A stretch of 64,000 bases of DNA from G965205255 sp965205255 (GTDB taxonomy: Bacteria; Pseudomonadota; Gammaproteobacteria; Pseudomonadales; Endozoicomonadaceae). The notes below the pieces were generated by a model. That model searched no databases, was not told where the DNA came from, and saw only the letters and a program-made list of their open reading frames with translations. The stretch covers positions 2,356,001 through 2,420,000 of the forward strand of contig OZ242051.1 in assembly GCA_965205255.1 (NCBI GenBank), written 5' to 3'. Of the stretch, positions 27,525-39,568 are shown piece after piece; the stretch's first letter is position 1; each line of letters starts with the position of its first letter. The translations under genes were made by a program, and so were the position numbers.

Positions 27525-30500
27525 TCAGTGAAGTTCCTGCAGACGCCTGACGCAACGCTCTTCTCCGAAACGAACAGCCATAGCAATGGCTTCTGCACCT
27601 GTCATGGTAGTAGTGTATAGTACTTTATGTGTCAGTGCTGACCGACGTATTTTATACGAATCTCTGATTGCTTGTCGATCTTCTGTAGTATTAATGACCA
27701 ACTGAATATCACCATTAACAATCAAGTCTACTAGATGCGGTCTGCTTTGCTTGACTTTATTGGTTACCTCAACAGGAATGCCTGCCGCTTCTAATACATC
27801 CGCAGTACCCCTTGTTGCAACAAGGCTGAACCCTGTTTCTATTAAAAGCCTGCCTAATGCTACAGCCCGAGGCTTATCGCTGTCGCAGATGCTGATAAGT
27901 GCCTTACCCCGTTCAGGTAGTTGCATTTTAGTAGCCAGCTGACCTTTGGAATAAGCTTCTGCAAAAGAATCACCTATCCCCATTACCTCGCCGGTTGAAC
28001 GCATTTCAGGTCCTAAAATAGGATCAACTCCTGAGAACTTGTTAAAGGGAAATACGGCTTCTTTAACAAAATATCGCGAAGGAATAATTTCTTCTGTATA
28101 ACCTAGCTCATCTAATGACTGACCGCTCATGACTTTTGCAGCCAGTTTGGCCAGAGATAAACCAATCGCCTTAGATACAAAAGGAACCGTTCTGGAGGCT
28201 CTTGGGTTGACCTCAATAACATAAACATCATCACCTTTAACAGCCATTTGTACATTCATCAAACCGATAACGTTCAGTTCCAGTGCCATAGCGGTGACCT
28301 GTTCTCTGATAACAGTCTGAACCTCTTTATCTAGGCTGTAAGGTGGCAACGAGCAACCAGAATCACCGGAATGAATGCCTGCCTGTTCAATGTGTTGCAT
28401 AATGGCGCCAATGACAACTTTGTTACCATCACAAATAGCATCAACATCTACTTCAATGGCATGAGTTAAATACTGGTCAAGTAATACCGGGCTTTTATTA
28501 GATACTTGGACAGCCTCAAGCATGTAGCGACGTAGCTCTTTTTCAGACTGCACTATTTCCATCGCTCTTCCACCCAGTACATAAGATGGACGCACTACCA
28601 GTGGATACCCGATAGTTTCTGCAATTTGAACAGCTTCCTCTTGCGTTCTGGCAGTACCGTTTGATGGCTGAAGTAAACCAAGCCTGTTAACCATGTGTTG
28701 AAATCGCTCTCGATCTTCTGCACGGTCTATGGCCTCAGGTGCCGTGCCAATAACAGGAACACCAGCCATTTCAAGAGCGCGAGCAAGCTTTAATGGTGTT
28801 TGTCCACCATACTGAACAATAATGCCTTCAGGCTTTTCAAGGTCGACAATATTCAACACATCTTCTAAGGTAATGGGTTCAAAATAAAGTCGGTCAGAGA
28901 TATCAAAATCTGTTGAAACAGTTTCAGGGTTACAATTAACCATAATGCTTTCAAACCCAGCCTCACGCATGGCCAGGGCTGCATGGACACAACAATAATC
29001 AAATTCAATCCCCTGACCAATTCGGTTAGGGCCACCACCAAGAACCATGATTTTTCGTCGATCTGATACATCCGCTTCGCATTCCTCATCATACGATGAA
29101 TAAAGATACGCCGTGGTAGAAGAAAACTCAGCAGCACAAGTATCAACGTGTTTATAAACCGGCTTTACTCCATACGTTAACCGCGCTTTACGCACACTTT
29201 CTTCAGATATGCAAAGCAGTTCTGACAAACGATTATCACTAAATCCTTTTCTTTTTAATTGCCACCAGTCTTCTTTATTGAGCTGATCAATTTGCCGGTT
29301 AAGTAATAATTTTTCTTCATTAATTAAATCTTCCAGCTGAATAAGAAACCAACGGTCAATCTTGCAAAGATCGAATACCTGCTCCACAGACAAACCGAAT
29401 CTGAAAGCATCTGCAATATAGCGGATACGGTCTGGCCCAGGGTTGCCTAACTCTTCTTTGATTTTCGTTCGTGCTATTTTTCTATCTGATAAATCCAGAA
29501 TAGGATCAAGTCCTGAAATACCTGTCTCCAAACCACGCAGGGCTTTTTGCAGAGACTCCTGAAAGTTACGACCAATAGCCATTACCTCGCCAACAGACTT
29601 CATCTGTGTTGTTAAACGATCATTGGTATCAGGAAACTTCTCAAAAGCAAACCTTGGGATTTTTGTCACCACATAATCGATAGAAGGTTCAAATGAAGCA
29701 GGGGTAACACCACCGGTTATTTCGTTTTGCAACTCATCAAGTGTATAGCCAACAGCAAGTTTTGCGGCCACTTTAGCAATAGGAAAACCTGTCGCTTTTG
29801 AAGCAAGTGCTGATGAGCGTGAAACTCTGGGATTCATTTCAATCACAACCAATCGGCCGTTTTCAGGGTTAACACCAAACTGAACATTAGAACCGCCTGT
29901 CTCCACGCCAATTTCACGTAAAACTGCAATCGATGCTTCGCGCATAATCTGGTATTCTTTGTCGGTCAGGGTTTGCGTTGGGGCAACAGTGATAGAATCA
30001 CCGGTATGAATTCCCATTGGATCAAAATTTTCGATGGCACAAACAATAATGCAATTGTCATTCTTATCTCGCACCACTTCCATTTCGTATTCTTTCCAGC
30101 CAATAAGTGATTCATCAATTAACAGCTCGGTGGTAGGTGACAGCTCCAAACCCCGCCTGCAAATTTCATCAAACTCTTCACGATTATAGGCAATACCACC
30201 ACCGGAGCCTCCCATGGTGAAAGAAGGACGAATAATACAAGGAAAACCAACCTTTTCCTGTTCGGCATAAGCATCTTCCATGTTACGTGCAATTCCGGAA
30301 ACAGGTGTCAGTAAGCCTATACTCTTCATTGCTTTGTCAAATAGTTCTCGGTCTTCTGCTTTATCAATGGCTTCTGCATCTGCGCCGATCATTTCAACCT
30401 TGTATTTTTTTAATATTCCATGACGGTTTAAATCAAGTGCGCAGTTTAAAGCTGTTTGCCCACCCATAGTTGGCAACAACGCATCAGGCCGCTCTCGTTC

Positions 30501-30734
30501 AATGATCTTTTCAACACTCTGCCAGCGAATAGGCTCAATATAAGTAGCATCTGCCATTGAAGGGTCAGTCATAATTGTTGCAGGATTAGAGTTAACTAAA
30601 ACAACGCGAAAACCTTCCTCTTGCAGAGCCTTGCAGGCCTGAGCCCCTGAATAGTCAAATTCGCATGCCTGACCTATCACAATAGGGCCTGCGCCTAAAA
30701 TCAAGATACTTTTAATGTCACTGCGTTTTGGCAT
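27525..30734 (-). CDS. carB: Carbamoyl-phosphate synthase large subunit
   Basis: 1,069 residues from the ATG at 30734 ([20 protein letters not shown]), chosen over an upstream start because CAGGG precedes it and CarB proteins begin here. Two homologous halves each carry an ATP-grasp domain ([10 protein letters not shown] in the first; [12 protein letters not shown] in the second), with an oligomerisation domain between them and an MGS-like allosteric domain at the end ([20 protein letters not shown]). It makes carbamoyl phosphate from bicarbonate, ATP and ammonia delivered by CarA, for pyrimidine and arginine synthesis. carA lies 140 bp upstream. Confidence 0.98.
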   Translation of the reverse strand: MPKRSDIKSILILGAGPIVIGQACEFDYSGAQACKALQEEGFRVVLVNSNPATIMTDPSMADATYIEPIRWQSVEKIIERERPDALLPTMGGQTALNCALDLNRHGILKKYKVEMIGADAEAIDKAEDRELFDKAMKSIGLLTPVSGIARNMEDAYAEQEKVGFPCIIRPSFTMGGSGGGIAYNREEFDEICRRGLELSPTTELLIDESLIGWKEYEMEVVRDKNDNCIIVCAIENFDPMGIHTGDSITVAPTQTLTDKEYQIMREASIAVLREIGVETGGSNVQFGVNPENGRLVVIEMNPRVSRSSALASKATGFPIAKVAAKLAVGYTLDELQNEITGGVTPASFEPSIDYVVTKIPRFAFEKFPDTNDRLTTQMKSVGEVMAIGRNFQESLQKALRGLETGISGLDPILDLSDRKIARTKIKEELGNPGPDRIRYIADAFRFGLSVEQVFDLCKIDRWFLIQLEDLINEEKLLLNRQIDQLNKEDWWQLKRKGFSDNRLSELLCISEESVRKARLTYGVKPVYKHVDTCAAEFSSTTAYLYSSYDEECEADVSDRRKIMVLGGGPNRIGQGIEFDYCCVHAALAMREAGFESIMVNCNPETVSTDFDISDRLYFEPITLEDVLNIVDLEKPEGIIVQYGGQTPLKLARALEMAGVPVIGTAPEAIDRAEDRERFQHMVNRLGLLQPSNGTARTQEEAVQIAETIGYPLVVRPSYVLGGRAMEIVQSEKELRRYMLEAVQVSNKSPVLLDQYLTHAIEVDVDAICDGNKVVIGAIMQHIEQAGIHSGDSGCSLPPYSLDKEVQTVIREQVTAMALELNVIGLMNVQMAVKGDDVYVIEVNPRASRTVPFVSKAIGLSLAKLAAKVMSGQSLDELGYTEEIIPSRYFVKEAVFPFNKFSGVDPILGPEMRSTGEVMGIGDSFAEAYSKGQLATKMQLPERGKALISICDSDKPRAVALGRLLIETGFSLVATRGTADVLEAAGIPVEVTNKVKQSRPHLVDLIVNGDIQLVINTTEDRQAIRDSYKIRRSALTHKVLYTTTMTGAEAIAMAVRFGEERCVRRLQELH

Positions 30735-30874
30735 GGTAACCCTGGATTTCTCTTCTGTGATTTTAATGGACACTACATTTAAATATTTTCCAGTGTGTCT
30801 GTCATGTAGTCGTAACTAACGACAGGCACTCCGTATAATTAAATAATAAACAACTGTAGATACGAGCAGTACTA

Positions 30875-32014
30875 TTAACTACTGGGTGTTTTTTCCATAA
30901 TATGGATAAAACGATCAAACAGTAGCGCTACATCATGAGGCCCCGGACTAGCTTCAGGGTGCCCCTGAAAACTGAATGCTGGAGTATCTAAACGTTCTAT
31001 CCCCTGTAAACTGCCATCAAACAGCGAACGATGTGTGACCCTCAGCTTACTGTTGAGGCTCATCTCATCCACGGAAAACCCATGATTTTGACTGGTAATC
31101 ATTACTCGATCTGCTTTCAAATCCTTAACTGGGTGGTTTGCACCATGATGCCCAAACTTCATTTTGATGGTTCTAGCACCAGAAGCAAGTGCTAACAGTT
31201 GATGCCCTAGACAGATACCAAACAAAGGTATTTTTTCGTTAAGTAGTACTTTGATAGCCGCTATTGCATAATCACAAGGCTCAGGGTCACCAGGGCCATT
31301 AGACAAAAAAACGCCATCAGGTTTTAAGCTCAATACTTCATCTGCTGATGTTTTTGCCGGTACTACTGTTACACGACAACCTCTGTCACTCAGCATTCTT
31401 AGAATATTCCGCTTAACACCAAAATCATAAGCCACCACATGATATTGTTTGTCAGTAACAATTTTATGGGAGTCTGTTTTAATTTCCCAGCTACCCTCTG
31501 TCCACTCATAAGCTTTAGTAGTGCTAACTACTTGAGCCAAATCCATACCCGAAAGGCCTGGAAATTCTTTAGCAAGAACATGCATCTGTTCTTCCGTTGT
31601 TTTATTATCTGTGACAATACAGCCACTCAAGGCTCCTTTATTGCGTAAAATACGCGTAAGCCTGCGTGTATCAATATCTGCAATCGCCACAATATTTTGT
31701 GCTTTCATATAATCAACCAGCGAATGTTTGCTACGCCAATTGCTGGTTGTCATTGTCAAGTCTCTGATAATAAGACCTGATGCCTGAACTTTTCCCGATT
31801 CTCTATCTTTTGGAGTTGTTCCGGTATTCCCAATATGAGGAAAAGTCAGTGTTACAAGTTGTTTTGCATAGGATGGGTCTGTAATAATTTCCTGGTAGCC
31901 AGTCATCGCAGTATTGAAGACAACTTCTCCAACTGCCCTGCCTTTTGCACCTATTGATATGCCACGAAAGACAGATCCATCTTCCAGTACCAGTAGCGCT
32001 CGTTGTTTTAACAT
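30875..32014 (-). CDS. carA: Carbamoyl-phosphate synthase small subunit
   Basis: 379 residues, normal length. The N-terminal domain ([38 protein letters not shown]) is specific to CarA, and the C-terminal class-I glutamine amidotransferase has the nucleophile Cys in [13 protein letters not shown] and the His-Glu pair in [11 protein letters not shown]. It hydrolyses glutamine and passes ammonia to CarB. It is first in carA-carB-greA. dapB, often next upstream, is not here; a 750-bp gene-free gap follows instead. No ArgR or PurR box could be assigned with confidence. Confidence 0.98.
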   Translation of the reverse strand: MLKQRALLVLEDGSVFRGISIGAKGRAVGEVVFNTAMTGYQEIITDPSYAKQLVTLTFPHIGNTGTTPKDRESGKVQASGLIIRDLTMTTSNWRSKHSLVDYMKAQNIVAIADIDTRRLTRILRNKGALSGCIVTDNKTTEEQMHVLAKEFPGLSGMDLAQVVSTTKAYEWTEGSWEIKTDSHKIVTDKQYHVVAYDFGVKRNILRMLSDRGCRVTVVPAKTSADEVLSLKPDGVFLSNGPGDPEPCDYAIAAIKVLLNEKIPLFGICLGHQLLALASGARTIKMKFGHHGANHPVKDLKADRVMITSQNHGFSVDEMSLNSKLRVTHRSLFDGSLQGIERLDTPAFSFQGHPEASPGPHDVALLFDRFIHIMEKTPSS

Positions 32015-32779
32015 GATTTGACTATCTTTTCTCTTTTTTTACCGTAAAAAAAACGGAAATTAAATGATAACTTCTTTATCAATTAATTTCTTATATTTCC
32101 AGCAATTTATCTGATAATGTTTAAGAACATTCATTATGCTCAAAATACAAAAAGACAAATTGAAAGAATGCTATCAGAGGTATGGGATTTAGTCCATTAA
32201 AATGGCAAACATTTTACCTGAACATGATTTTATCCCTAAGTTCTTTGCTATTTTTGATGAAATAGGGCTCGCTCATTAAAATTGAACTTTCAAGACTGGG
32301 TTTGTTGAAATACAGGCAGGTTTTGCATAATGATTTTTCATAAAGGTGTATAAACCTAATAACTGGAATGATGACCCCATATCAACCCGCTAAAAACGGG
32401 CACTTAACTTTTAAATAAACAACTTTTGTATCTTAAATTTTTCCGACACCTCTGGCATTACACTTTTTCTTATCTGGCCAGTTACAATCATAAAGAACTC
32501 CACTTTCCCCAATTTTTTTGTTTAAATTAAAGAAAATTTAATATATTACAGCTTTAATACCGAAGTTTTCGAACTGGATTACAGAGAAAAAGTGGCAATT
32601 TTTAAAAAAAAAACGATAAATTAGCCACATAATCTTGACCGAAAGTCAATTAGAACTTATAAAAGCAACTATTTGTAATGAAAAATGAAGTTACATCAAA
32701 AACAGGAATGGTTCTGGAAGTGCAAAAATTCAGACCATAATAAGTCTATGAAACTTATATCAAGGATATGGGAAATTCA
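32015..32779. other. Divergent intergenic region between carA and topA
   Basis: About 750 bp of AT-rich DNA must hold the promoters of both carA and topA. The stretch at 32202-32279 (MANILPEHDFIPKFFAIFDE in one frame) looks slightly protein-like, but it is short and has no clear start signal. No repeat or IS end is recognised. Confidence 0.4.
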
Positions 32780-35413
32780 ATGGGTAAGTCACTGGTTATA
32801 GTCGAATCGCCAGCAAAGGCAAAGACAATAAACAAGTATTTGGGCAAAGACTTTGTTGTAAAGTCGAGTGTTGGCCACATTAGGGATCTGCCGACAAGTG
32901 GTTCTGGCGGACGTAAAACCATAGATGCTAAATCTCGTGCCAAGGCTGCGGCCGAAACCCGTAAAATGTCTCCTGAACAAAAAGTCGCACATAAAAAAAA
33001 GAAGGCTTATGATCAATTAATTACTCGCATGGGCATAAATCCGGAAAATAACTGGCAGCATCATTACGAAGTCTTGCCGGGCAAAGAAAAAATTGTTAAT
33101 GAGCTAAGACGCCTAGCCAAAGATGTAGATACAGTATATCTCGCCACCGACCTTGACCGTGAAGGAGAAGCTATCGCTTGGCATTTACAGGAAACGATAG
33201 GTGCGGGTGTTGCTGATTATAAACGCGTAACATTTAATGAAATTACCAAAAGTGCAATTCAGGAAGCATTTAAACAGCCTGGCACATTAAATATTGATCG
33301 GGTAAACGCACAACAGGCCAGACGTTTTCTCGACCGAGTTGTCGGCTTTATGGTATCACCACTTTTATGGTCAAAAATAGCAAGAGGTTTATCTGCTGGG
33401 CGAGTTCAGTCTGTGGCAGTGCGCTTAATTGTTGAGCGTGAAAAAGCCATTCGTCAATTTACTCCCACAGAATACTGGGAAATATTTGCCGATCTTATTG
33501 CCGGCAGCTCATCTGTGCGTTTTGAAGTCTCTAAACAAAACGGCAAAGCCTTCAAACCTGTCTGCGAGCAGGAATCTAACATCGCTTTGGAGCAATTAAA
33601 GCAGGCGCAATATGGTATTGATAATTGTGAAAACAAGCCTGCAAAAACAAATCCCACTGCACCCTTTATAACTTCAACGTTACAGCAAGCTGCAAGTACT
33701 CGGCTTAACTTTGGTGTAAAAAAAACCATGATGCTGGCACAACGTTTGTATGAAGCAGGTTTTATTACCTACATGCGTACAGACTCCACAAATTTGAGCC
33801 AAGAGGCTATTAATAGTGTCCGCACTTATATCAGCGAGGAGTTTGACGATAAATATTTGCCAGAAAAGCCTAATTTTTATTCCAGCAAAAACAACGCTCA
33901 GGAAGCACACGAGGCAATCCGGCCAACAGATATTCAACGCAAACCTTCAGCTGTGAGCGGATTAGATCGTGATGCTCAACGCTTATATGAACTTATCTGG
34001 CGACAATTTGTTGCTTGTCAGATGGCTCCGGCACGCTATTTAAATAGTACTATTACTGTTAAGGCAGGAGATTTTACATTAAAAGCCAAAGGCAGGGTAA
34101 TGGAGTTTGATGGTTTTACAAAAATTCAAAAAACTGGCAAAAAAGTTGATGATGTAATACTTCCGGCAAACTTTGAGAAAGGTCAGATACTTAATTTAAA
34201 AGCGCTTGATCCAAAACAATTATTTACACGACCTCCGGCACGATTCACTGAGGCTGCGTTGGTAAAAGAGCTCGAAAAACAAGGAATTGGTCGACCTTCC
34301 ACCTATGCGTCGATCATTTCAACTATCCAGGATCGAGGTTATGTGACCGTGCAAAAACGCCGTTTTTATGCAGAAAAAATTGGTGATATTGTGACAGACC
34401 GTCTCATGGAGAGCTTTAGAAATCTGATGGATTACGGTTTTACCGCTGACATGGAGAAGCATCTTGATAATGTTGCAGAAGGCAAGAGTAACTGGTTGGG
34501 TCTGCTAAACAACTTTTATGCTGACTTTCATGAGCGTTTGGAAAAAGCTGAAAATAACGAAGGCATGAGGTCTAATCAACCTACCGAGACAAATATTTTA
34601 TGCGTAAAATGTGACAGACCCCTGCAAATAAGAACAGCTAGTACTGGCGTATTTCTTGGCTGCTCAGGCTACGGATTGCCTCCGAAAGAACGTTGTAAAG
34701 AAACACTTAATCTGATACCTGGAGATGAAATAGCAGAAGACGACGAATTTGGTGAAATTAATGCTTTGCTTGCCAAGCGTCGCTGCCCAAAATGTGCAAC
34801 AGCAATGGACAGTTATCTCATTGATGAAAAACGTAAAATCCATATTTGTGGTAATAACCCAGATTGCAGTGGCTACGAGATTGAACAGGGTAGTTTCAAA
34901 ATCAAAGGTTATGAAGGCCCAACACTTGAGTGCGATAAGTGCAGTGCTGAAATGCAGTTAAAATCCGGACGTTTTGGAAAGTATTTCGGCTGTACCAACA
35001 GCGAATGCAAAAATACGCGCAAGCTTTTAAAAAGCGGGCAGCCGGCACCACCTAAAATAGATCCAGTGCCAATGCCTGAGCTAAAGTGCCTAAAAGTAGA
35101 TGATCATTATATATTACGTGATGGTGCAGCAGGCTTGTTTCTTGCGGCCAGCAAATTTCCTAAAAATCGTGAAACGCGAGCACCTAAAGTAAAAGAGTTG
35201 ATTCCTTATAAATCAGTTATTGATTCAAAATATCAATATTTGCTGAAAGGACCCACAGCTGATCCTGATGGTAATGATTCTGTTATTCGTTTTAGCCGAA
35301 AAAACCAGCAACAATACCTGATGTCTGAGATCAACGGCAAAGCCACAGGCTGGCAGGCTTACTTTAAAGACAATCGCTGGGAAGAGAAGTGGACCAAAGC
35401 TCGTAAAAAGTAA
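32780..35413 (+). CDS. topA: DNA topoisomerase I
   Basis: About 877 residues. The Toprim domain opens the protein ([35 protein letters not shown]), and the active-site Tyr is in [10 protein letters not shown] (~residue 332). The C-terminal part has three zinc-ribbon modules with four Cys each (CVKCDRPL...C; CPKCATAM...C; CDKCSAEM...C), then a basic tail. It relaxes negative supercoils through a 5'-phosphotyrosine nick. ATG at 32780 matches the family start; an in-frame ATG at 32768 sits closer to AAGGAT and cannot be excluded. Confidence 0.97.
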   Translation: MGKSLVIVESPAKAKTINKYLGKDFVVKSSVGHIRDLPTSGSGGRKTIDAKSRAKAAAETRKMSPEQKVAHKKKKAYDQLITRMGINPENNWQHHYEVLPGKEKIVNELRRLAKDVDTVYLATDLDREGEAIAWHLQETIGAGVADYKRVTFNEITKSAIQEAFKQPGTLNIDRVNAQQARRFLDRVVGFMVSPLLWSKIARGLSAGRVQSVAVRLIVEREKAIRQFTPTEYWEIFADLIAGSSSVRFEVSKQNGKAFKPVCEQESNIALEQLKQAQYGIDNCENKPAKTNPTAPFITSTLQQAASTRLNFGVKKTMMLAQRLYEAGFITYMRTDSTNLSQEAINSVRTYISEEFDDKYLPEKPNFYSSKNNAQEAHEAIRPTDIQRKPSAVSGLDRDAQRLYELIWRQFVACQMAPARYLNSTITVKAGDFTLKAKGRVMEFDGFTKIQKTGKKVDDVILPANFEKGQILNLKALDPKQLFTRPPARFTEAALVKELEKQGIGRPSTYASIISTIQDRGYVTVQKRRFYAEKIGDIVTDRLMESFRNLMDYGFTADMEKHLDNVAEGKSNWLGLLNNFYADFHERLEKAENNEGMRSNQPTETNILCVKCDRPLQIRTASTGVFLGCSGYGLPPKERCKETLNLIPGDEIAEDDEFGEINALLAKRRCPKCATAMDSYLIDEKRKIHICGNNPDCSGYEIEQGSFKIKGYEGPTLECDKCSAEMQLKSGRFGKYFGCTNSECKNTRKLLKSGQPAPPKIDPVPMPELKCLKVDDHYILRDGAAGLFLAASKFPKNRETRAPKVKELIPYKSVIDSKYQYLLKGPTADPDGNDSVIRFSRKNQQQYLMSEINGKATGWQAYFKDNRWEEKWTKARKK

Positions 35414-35479
35414 ACGATAGATGGTACAAACTTGTGTGGAGGTTATGTTCGCAAAGGTGAGATGACAGTGTGTGTAATA

Positions 35480-35760
35480 CCAAAACCTGCTTTCAGGATG
35501 ATCTAGTATTTGTCGGGCATTCAGATTATAGGCAATGTTAGCCTGAAGATCGATAACACTGATTGAAGATAGCTCAATACCACATTCACGAACTCCTGTT
35601 TTATCATTACAAAACATAGCTAGTTCGTTTAGTTTCTTGCCACTTTTTTCTATATAGTAGGCATCGATAGCTGTTATCAACACCCTTTTTTGGGCATTTG
35701 TTGAGTTAAGAAAACGAAAGTTTAAATCTGCAAAATCGAAGCTTTACTGGCACTGAGCAA
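35480..35760 (-). pseudogene. IS4-like DDE transposase fragment
   Basis: On the minus strand the sequence reads VLITAIDAYYIEKSGKKLNE... then GIELSSISVIDLQANIAYNL, resembling the region around the first catalytic Asp (AIDASF-xKSGK) of an IS4-like transposase. The same family appears at 55430-55850. Both ends of the gene are missing. It overlaps the 3' side of topA's intergenic gap and has no function of its own. Confidence 0.6.
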
Positions 35761-36010
35761 CTCAGACGTTATTCATTCATCCTATAAGAACGACTAAAAT
35801 TTCTGAACGTTGCTCTGTCATGAAAAGCCATCAGATCAAAAAGCTGCACGGCAATAAACGTTCTTTGTTGTTTTACGCTAGATATTGCCTCTAGAGTCTT
35901 ATTTGCTGTGTCATCTATGGGTTATCTTCTGTTTGTGCTGTTGAGCTAATAGAAAATACTCATCGAAGACAAAAGAAAGAACAATTAATTTGAAACAGGC
36001 ATTTCACAAC

Positions 36011-36046
36011 TTATTCCAGGTGGCGCCTAGAGCGCACCTGGAATAA
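36011..36046. terminator. Perfect 12-bp stem-loop after hflC
   Basis: TTATTCCAGGTG and CACCTGGAATAA enclose a 12-nt GC-rich loop. No U run follows on either strand, so it is either a transcript-end stabiliser or a terminator that needs help. It lies 32 bp beyond the hflC stop codon. Confidence 0.5.
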
Positions 36047-36077
36047 GGCATTGAGTTGTTTATAATTTAGGCAGGAA

Positions 36078-36953
36078 CTACTTTGAAAACTTATCCATAT
36101 TAAGATATTTGAAAAATGGATTAGTTGCATCCAATATTAACAAGTCAGAAGAATCACCAAGTGATTTTTTGTACGCATTCAGGCTTCTGTAGAATGAATA
36201 AAAGTTCTCATTTTTATTATAAGCTTTGGCGTAAATATCTGTCGCTAATGCATCACCATGTCCCTGAATAATATCTGCTTGCTTTTGAGCATTCGCCAGA
36301 ATAATCTGCTTCTGTCTTTCAGCTTCGGCCTGAATAATGTCAGCAGCTTCTTTGCCTTGAGCCCTATATTCCCTAGCTTCTTTATCCCGTTCAGACTTCA
36401 TTCTGTTAAAAACAGACTCACTAACTGTTTGAGGCAAGTCTATCTGCTTAACTCGAACATCACCCACATGAATACCCAACGTTTTTTCTGCCATGAAATT
36501 AACGCTTGAAGTAATTTCCTTCATCAACTCATCACGCTGACCAGAAACAACATCAGTTAAAGTCAGACTACCGAATTTATTACGCAACCTTGACTCAACC
36601 CGCTGAGATAACAGCGTATTGGCACGGAACATATCACCGGATGTAGCCTGATAAAATAACTGTACGTTAGAAATACGCCATTTAACATAAGCGTCAACAA
36701 TCACGGCCTTTTTTTCTTGTGTTAAAAAGCGTGAAGATGGCAATTCAAGTGATTGCAACCGGCCATCAAACGCACGCAAGGTTTCAATAAATGGAATTTT
36801 GATATGTAACCCTGGTTTAACATTTGCATTTACAATCAGACCAAAACGAAGCAAAACTGCCCGTTCTTTTTCAGAAACCACAAACAAGCTATTTACTAGT
36901 ACAAGAAGTATTAAAATCAGCAAAATGATAGCAGTTGTTAATCTTTTACTCAT
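36078..36953 (-). CDS. hflC: HflC, SPFH-domain modulator of FtsH
   Basis: 291 residues with one N-terminal membrane helix (LTTAIILLILILLVLVNSLF) followed by the SPFH/band-7 domain (VSEKERAVLLRFG, KPGLHIKIPFIE) and a coiled-coil rich in Glu, Ala and Lys (AREYRAQGKEAADIIQAEAE). HflC with HflK forms the periplasmic-side cage around the FtsH protease and limits its access to membrane proteins. It overlaps hflK by four bases, so the two are translationally coupled. Size and sequence are typical. Confidence 0.97.
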   Translation of the reverse strand: MSKRLTTAIILLILILLVLVNSLFVVSEKERAVLLRFGLIVNANVKPGLHIKIPFIETLRAFDGRLQSLELPSSRFLTQEKKAVIVDAYVKWRISNVQLFYQATSGDMFRANTLLSQRVESRLRNKFGSLTLTDVVSGQRDELMKEITSSVNFMAEKTLGIHVGDVRVKQIDLPQTVSESVFNRMKSERDKEAREYRAQGKEAADIIQAEAERQKQIILANAQKQADIIQGHGDALATDIYAKAYNKNENFYSFYRSLNAYKKSLGDSSDLLILDATNPFFKYLNMDKFSK

Positions 36954-38113
36954 CGATTAACCCTCCCTGTTCTTCTTCCAGAGTTCTGATCATTTTGAAT
37001 GTGCTTTGTCATAACACTTTGCATGCCTGCTGAAACAGAATCATTTAGAGCTTTTGTATCGTCTTTTTTTGAATGCTTAGACATTAATTTATCAAGAGGC
37101 AAATAAAAAATATTACCGGTGGTTTTTGTATCTAATAACACCTTGGTTGCCTTTGAAAAAATGTGCTCCATGGTATCAATATACAGTCGCTCTTTTGTCA
37201 CATTTGGTGATTTTTCATAAGCATTTAAAATGCTTGTGAAGCGTGACACTTTACCCTCAGCAAGTGCTACAACTTCAGCTTTATAAGCATTTGCTTTTTC
37301 AATGATACGTTGAGCCTGTCCACGCGCCTCCGGAACTATCTGATTAGCATAGGCTTGAGCATTGTTCTTTGAGCGCTCTTCATCTTCACGAGCCCTGATT
37401 ACGTCATCAAAAGCTGCTTGCACCTGCTTTGGAGGCTGAGCGCTTTCTACGTTCACACGAGAAACCGATAAACCTGTACCGTAATTATCAAGGTACTGCT
37501 GCAGGCGTGCCTTTACCTCTTCCGCCATTGTCTCACGCCCCTCTGTTAACACTTGGTGCATGGTCGATCCGCCAACTACGTGTCTGAGTGCACTCTGCGT
37601 CGCTTCCTCTAAACTCAACACGGGATTTGACACATTCAATTCATAATCTTTCAGATTATTAATGTTATATTGCACAGACAAAGCCACACTAACAATATTT
37701 TCATCTTGGGTTAACATTTCCTGATTTACCCTGTATATCCGATATCCAGTGACCATAGTCTGAAAACGTTGTTCTATCGGTGGAAAATACATATGCAACC
37801 CCGGGCCAACTGTTTCCACGTATTTGCCAAAACGCAAAATAACTGCCCGTTCTTTTTGATCAACTACATAAATACTTTTATAAAGATAGCCAACCACTAA
37901 AATAATAATAACCAACCAGACAACTGCCTTGCCAGTGCCATTACCACTCATCGAGTTTTTTTTACCATTGTTTGATGTGTTTTTACCACCACTTAGTGCC
38001 CGCAGTAATTTTTTGAAAATCTCATCAAGATTCGGTGGCCCTTGATTACTATTTTTTTGGCTACCACTTCCCCATGGATCTTTCTTATTACCACCCGGTT
38101 CATTCCAGGGCAT
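36950..38113 (-). CDS. hflK: HflK, SPFH-domain modulator of FtsH
   Basis: 387 residues. The Gly/Asn/Pro-rich cytoplasmic start (MPWNEPGGNKKDPWGSG) is characteristic of HflK, followed by one membrane helix (VVWLVIIILVVGYLYKSIYVV), the SPFH domain (VDQKERAVILRFGKYVETVG, GPGLHMYFPPIE) and a coiled coil, then a polar Ser/Thr/Asn-rich tail. It works with HflC as above. It precedes hflC and follows hflX after about 190 bp. Confidence 0.97.
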   Translation of the reverse strand: MPWNEPGGNKKDPWGSGSQKNSNQGPPNLDEIFKKLLRALSGGKNTSNNGKKNSMSGNGTGKAVVWLVIIILVVGYLYKSIYVVDQKERAVILRFGKYVETVGPGLHMYFPPIEQRFQTMVTGYRIYRVNQEMLTQDENIVSVALSVQYNINNLKDYELNVSNPVLSLEEATQSALRHVVGGSTMHQVLTEGRETMAEEVKARLQQYLDNYGTGLSVSRVNVESAQPPKQVQAAFDDVIRAREDEERSKNNAQAYANQIVPEARGQAQRIIEKANAYKAEVVALAEGKVSRFTSILNAYEKSPNVTKERLYIDTMEHIFSKATKVLLDTKTTGNIFYLPLDKLMSKHSKKDDTKALNDSVSAGMQSVMTKHIQNDQNSGRRTGRVNR

Positions 38114-38305
38114 CAGCTCTCTCCATATTCATATATAAACCAACTAGCAAGCATAAACAGCTGGTATCATAGACGTAAAATGCGTAGTTAAACACATTTT
38201 TTTAGTCAGGATACACTTTATCATCATCATAAATAACATAAACTTTCAACAAAAAAAACATTCCTGAAGTAACATTACTCTGTATAAAGATTAAAATTTA
38301 TTCAT

Positions 38306-39568
38306 TTACAGAGATTTTTTCAGTAGTCGGTCCAGTTCATTCTCAGCCATTTTTACCTCAAGACAAATACTTCCCATTTCATCAATTGACTCGGAACGCA
38401 CAACACCCAACGCATAAAGTTTTGCACGAAGAGCTCCCTGGCTATGCGTCAATACAATATTTTTGTGCACAATGTTTTTAGAAAGTCGCTCAGAGATAGC
38501 TTGCATCAAAAGATCCAACCCTTTACCCTTAAGTGCTGACACCCAAACACATACCGGCAAACCCTGATCATTTCGATCAATATGCGGATGGATATTAGGT
38601 AATAGATCAACTTTATTATATACCTGCAACTGAGGTAATTCCCCTGCATCAATTTCCCGTAATACCTTATGGACCTGATCGATATTATCGTCACGCTCAT
38701 CGCTAGCACAGTCTACCACATGTAACAATAAATTAGCAGCAGATGACTCTTCAAGCGTAGCCTGAAATGCTTCTATCAAACGATGAGGCAGGTGTCTTAT
38801 AAAACCAACAGTATCAGCAAGAATAGCTGGGCCAAAATCAGGCAAATTAATACGCCTCAATGTAGGGTCAAGTGTTGCGAATAATTTATCCTCAGCGTAA
38901 ACATCCGAAGATGTTAATTGATTAAATAGTGTTGATTTTCCGGCGTTTGTATACCCAACAACCGATATTTGTGAAATATCTGCATTCACACGAGAGCGTC
39001 GGGTTTGGTGTCGCTGCTTGCGAACTTTTTCCAAACGTTTATTGATGGACTTAATTCTCATCCTCAATAATCGCCGGTCAGTTTCAAGCTGTGTTTCACC
39101 GGGTCCTCGAAGCCCCATGCCACCCTTTTGTCTTTCAAGGTGAGTCCAGCCTCTGATTAAACGGGTGCTTAAATGCTCGAGCTGAGCCAGCTCTACCTGA
39201 AGTTTGCCCTCATGAGTACGAGCCCTTTGAGCAAATATATCCAAAATGAGACCGGTCCGGTCAACAACTCTGCATTTAAACTCAGCTTCAAGGTTTCTTT
39301 CTTGGCTAGGAGACAATGCATGGTTAAATAAGACTAACTCTACATCAAGAGTTTTAATTTGGTGTTTTAAATCCTGAACCTTCCCTGAACTGATAAAGTA
39401 ACGAGGGTTTATTTTAGAGCTATTAACCCGTACTACATCAAGAACATCTACACCGGAAGACAAAGCCAGCTCGCAAAACTCCTGTTCACCTTCACTTTCA
39501 CTCTCTGCTAACCCTTCAGGGTGAATAAGCAAAGATTTTTCACCACCTGCGTGCCTGTCAAAAAACAA
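38306..39568 (-). CDS. hflX: Ribosome-splitting GTPase HflX
   Basis: 420 residues. The N-terminal HflX domain includes a Gly-rich linker RGWTHLERQKGGMGLRGPGE, and the G domain has G1 GYTNAGKSTLF, G3 DTVGF (in ADTVGFIRHLPH), G4 NKVD and G5 SALKGKG. HflX binds 50S subunits and splits stalled 70S ribosomes, especially after heat stress. It lies in the miaA-hfq-hflX-hflKC order, but here ~1.4 kb of non-coding DNA separates it from hfq, which is normally adjacent. Confidence 0.97.
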   Translation of the reverse strand: MFFDRHAGGEKSLLIHPEGLAESESEGEQEFCELALSSGVDVLDVVRVNSSKINPRYFISSGKVQDLKHQIKTLDVELVLFNHALSPSQERNLEAEFKCRVVDRTGLILDIFAQRARTHEGKLQVELAQLEHLSTRLIRGWTHLERQKGGMGLRGPGETQLETDRRLLRMRIKSINKRLEKVRKQRHQTRRSRVNADISQISVVGYTNAGKSTLFNQLTSSDVYAEDKLFATLDPTLRRINLPDFGPAILADTVGFIRHLPHRLIEAFQATLEESSAANLLLHVVDCASDERDDNIDQVHKVLREIDAGELPQLQVYNKVDLLPNIHPHIDRNDQGLPVCVWVSALKGKGLDLLMQAISERLSKNIVHKNIVLTHSQGALRAKLYALGVVRSESIDEMGSICLEVKMAENELDRLLKKSL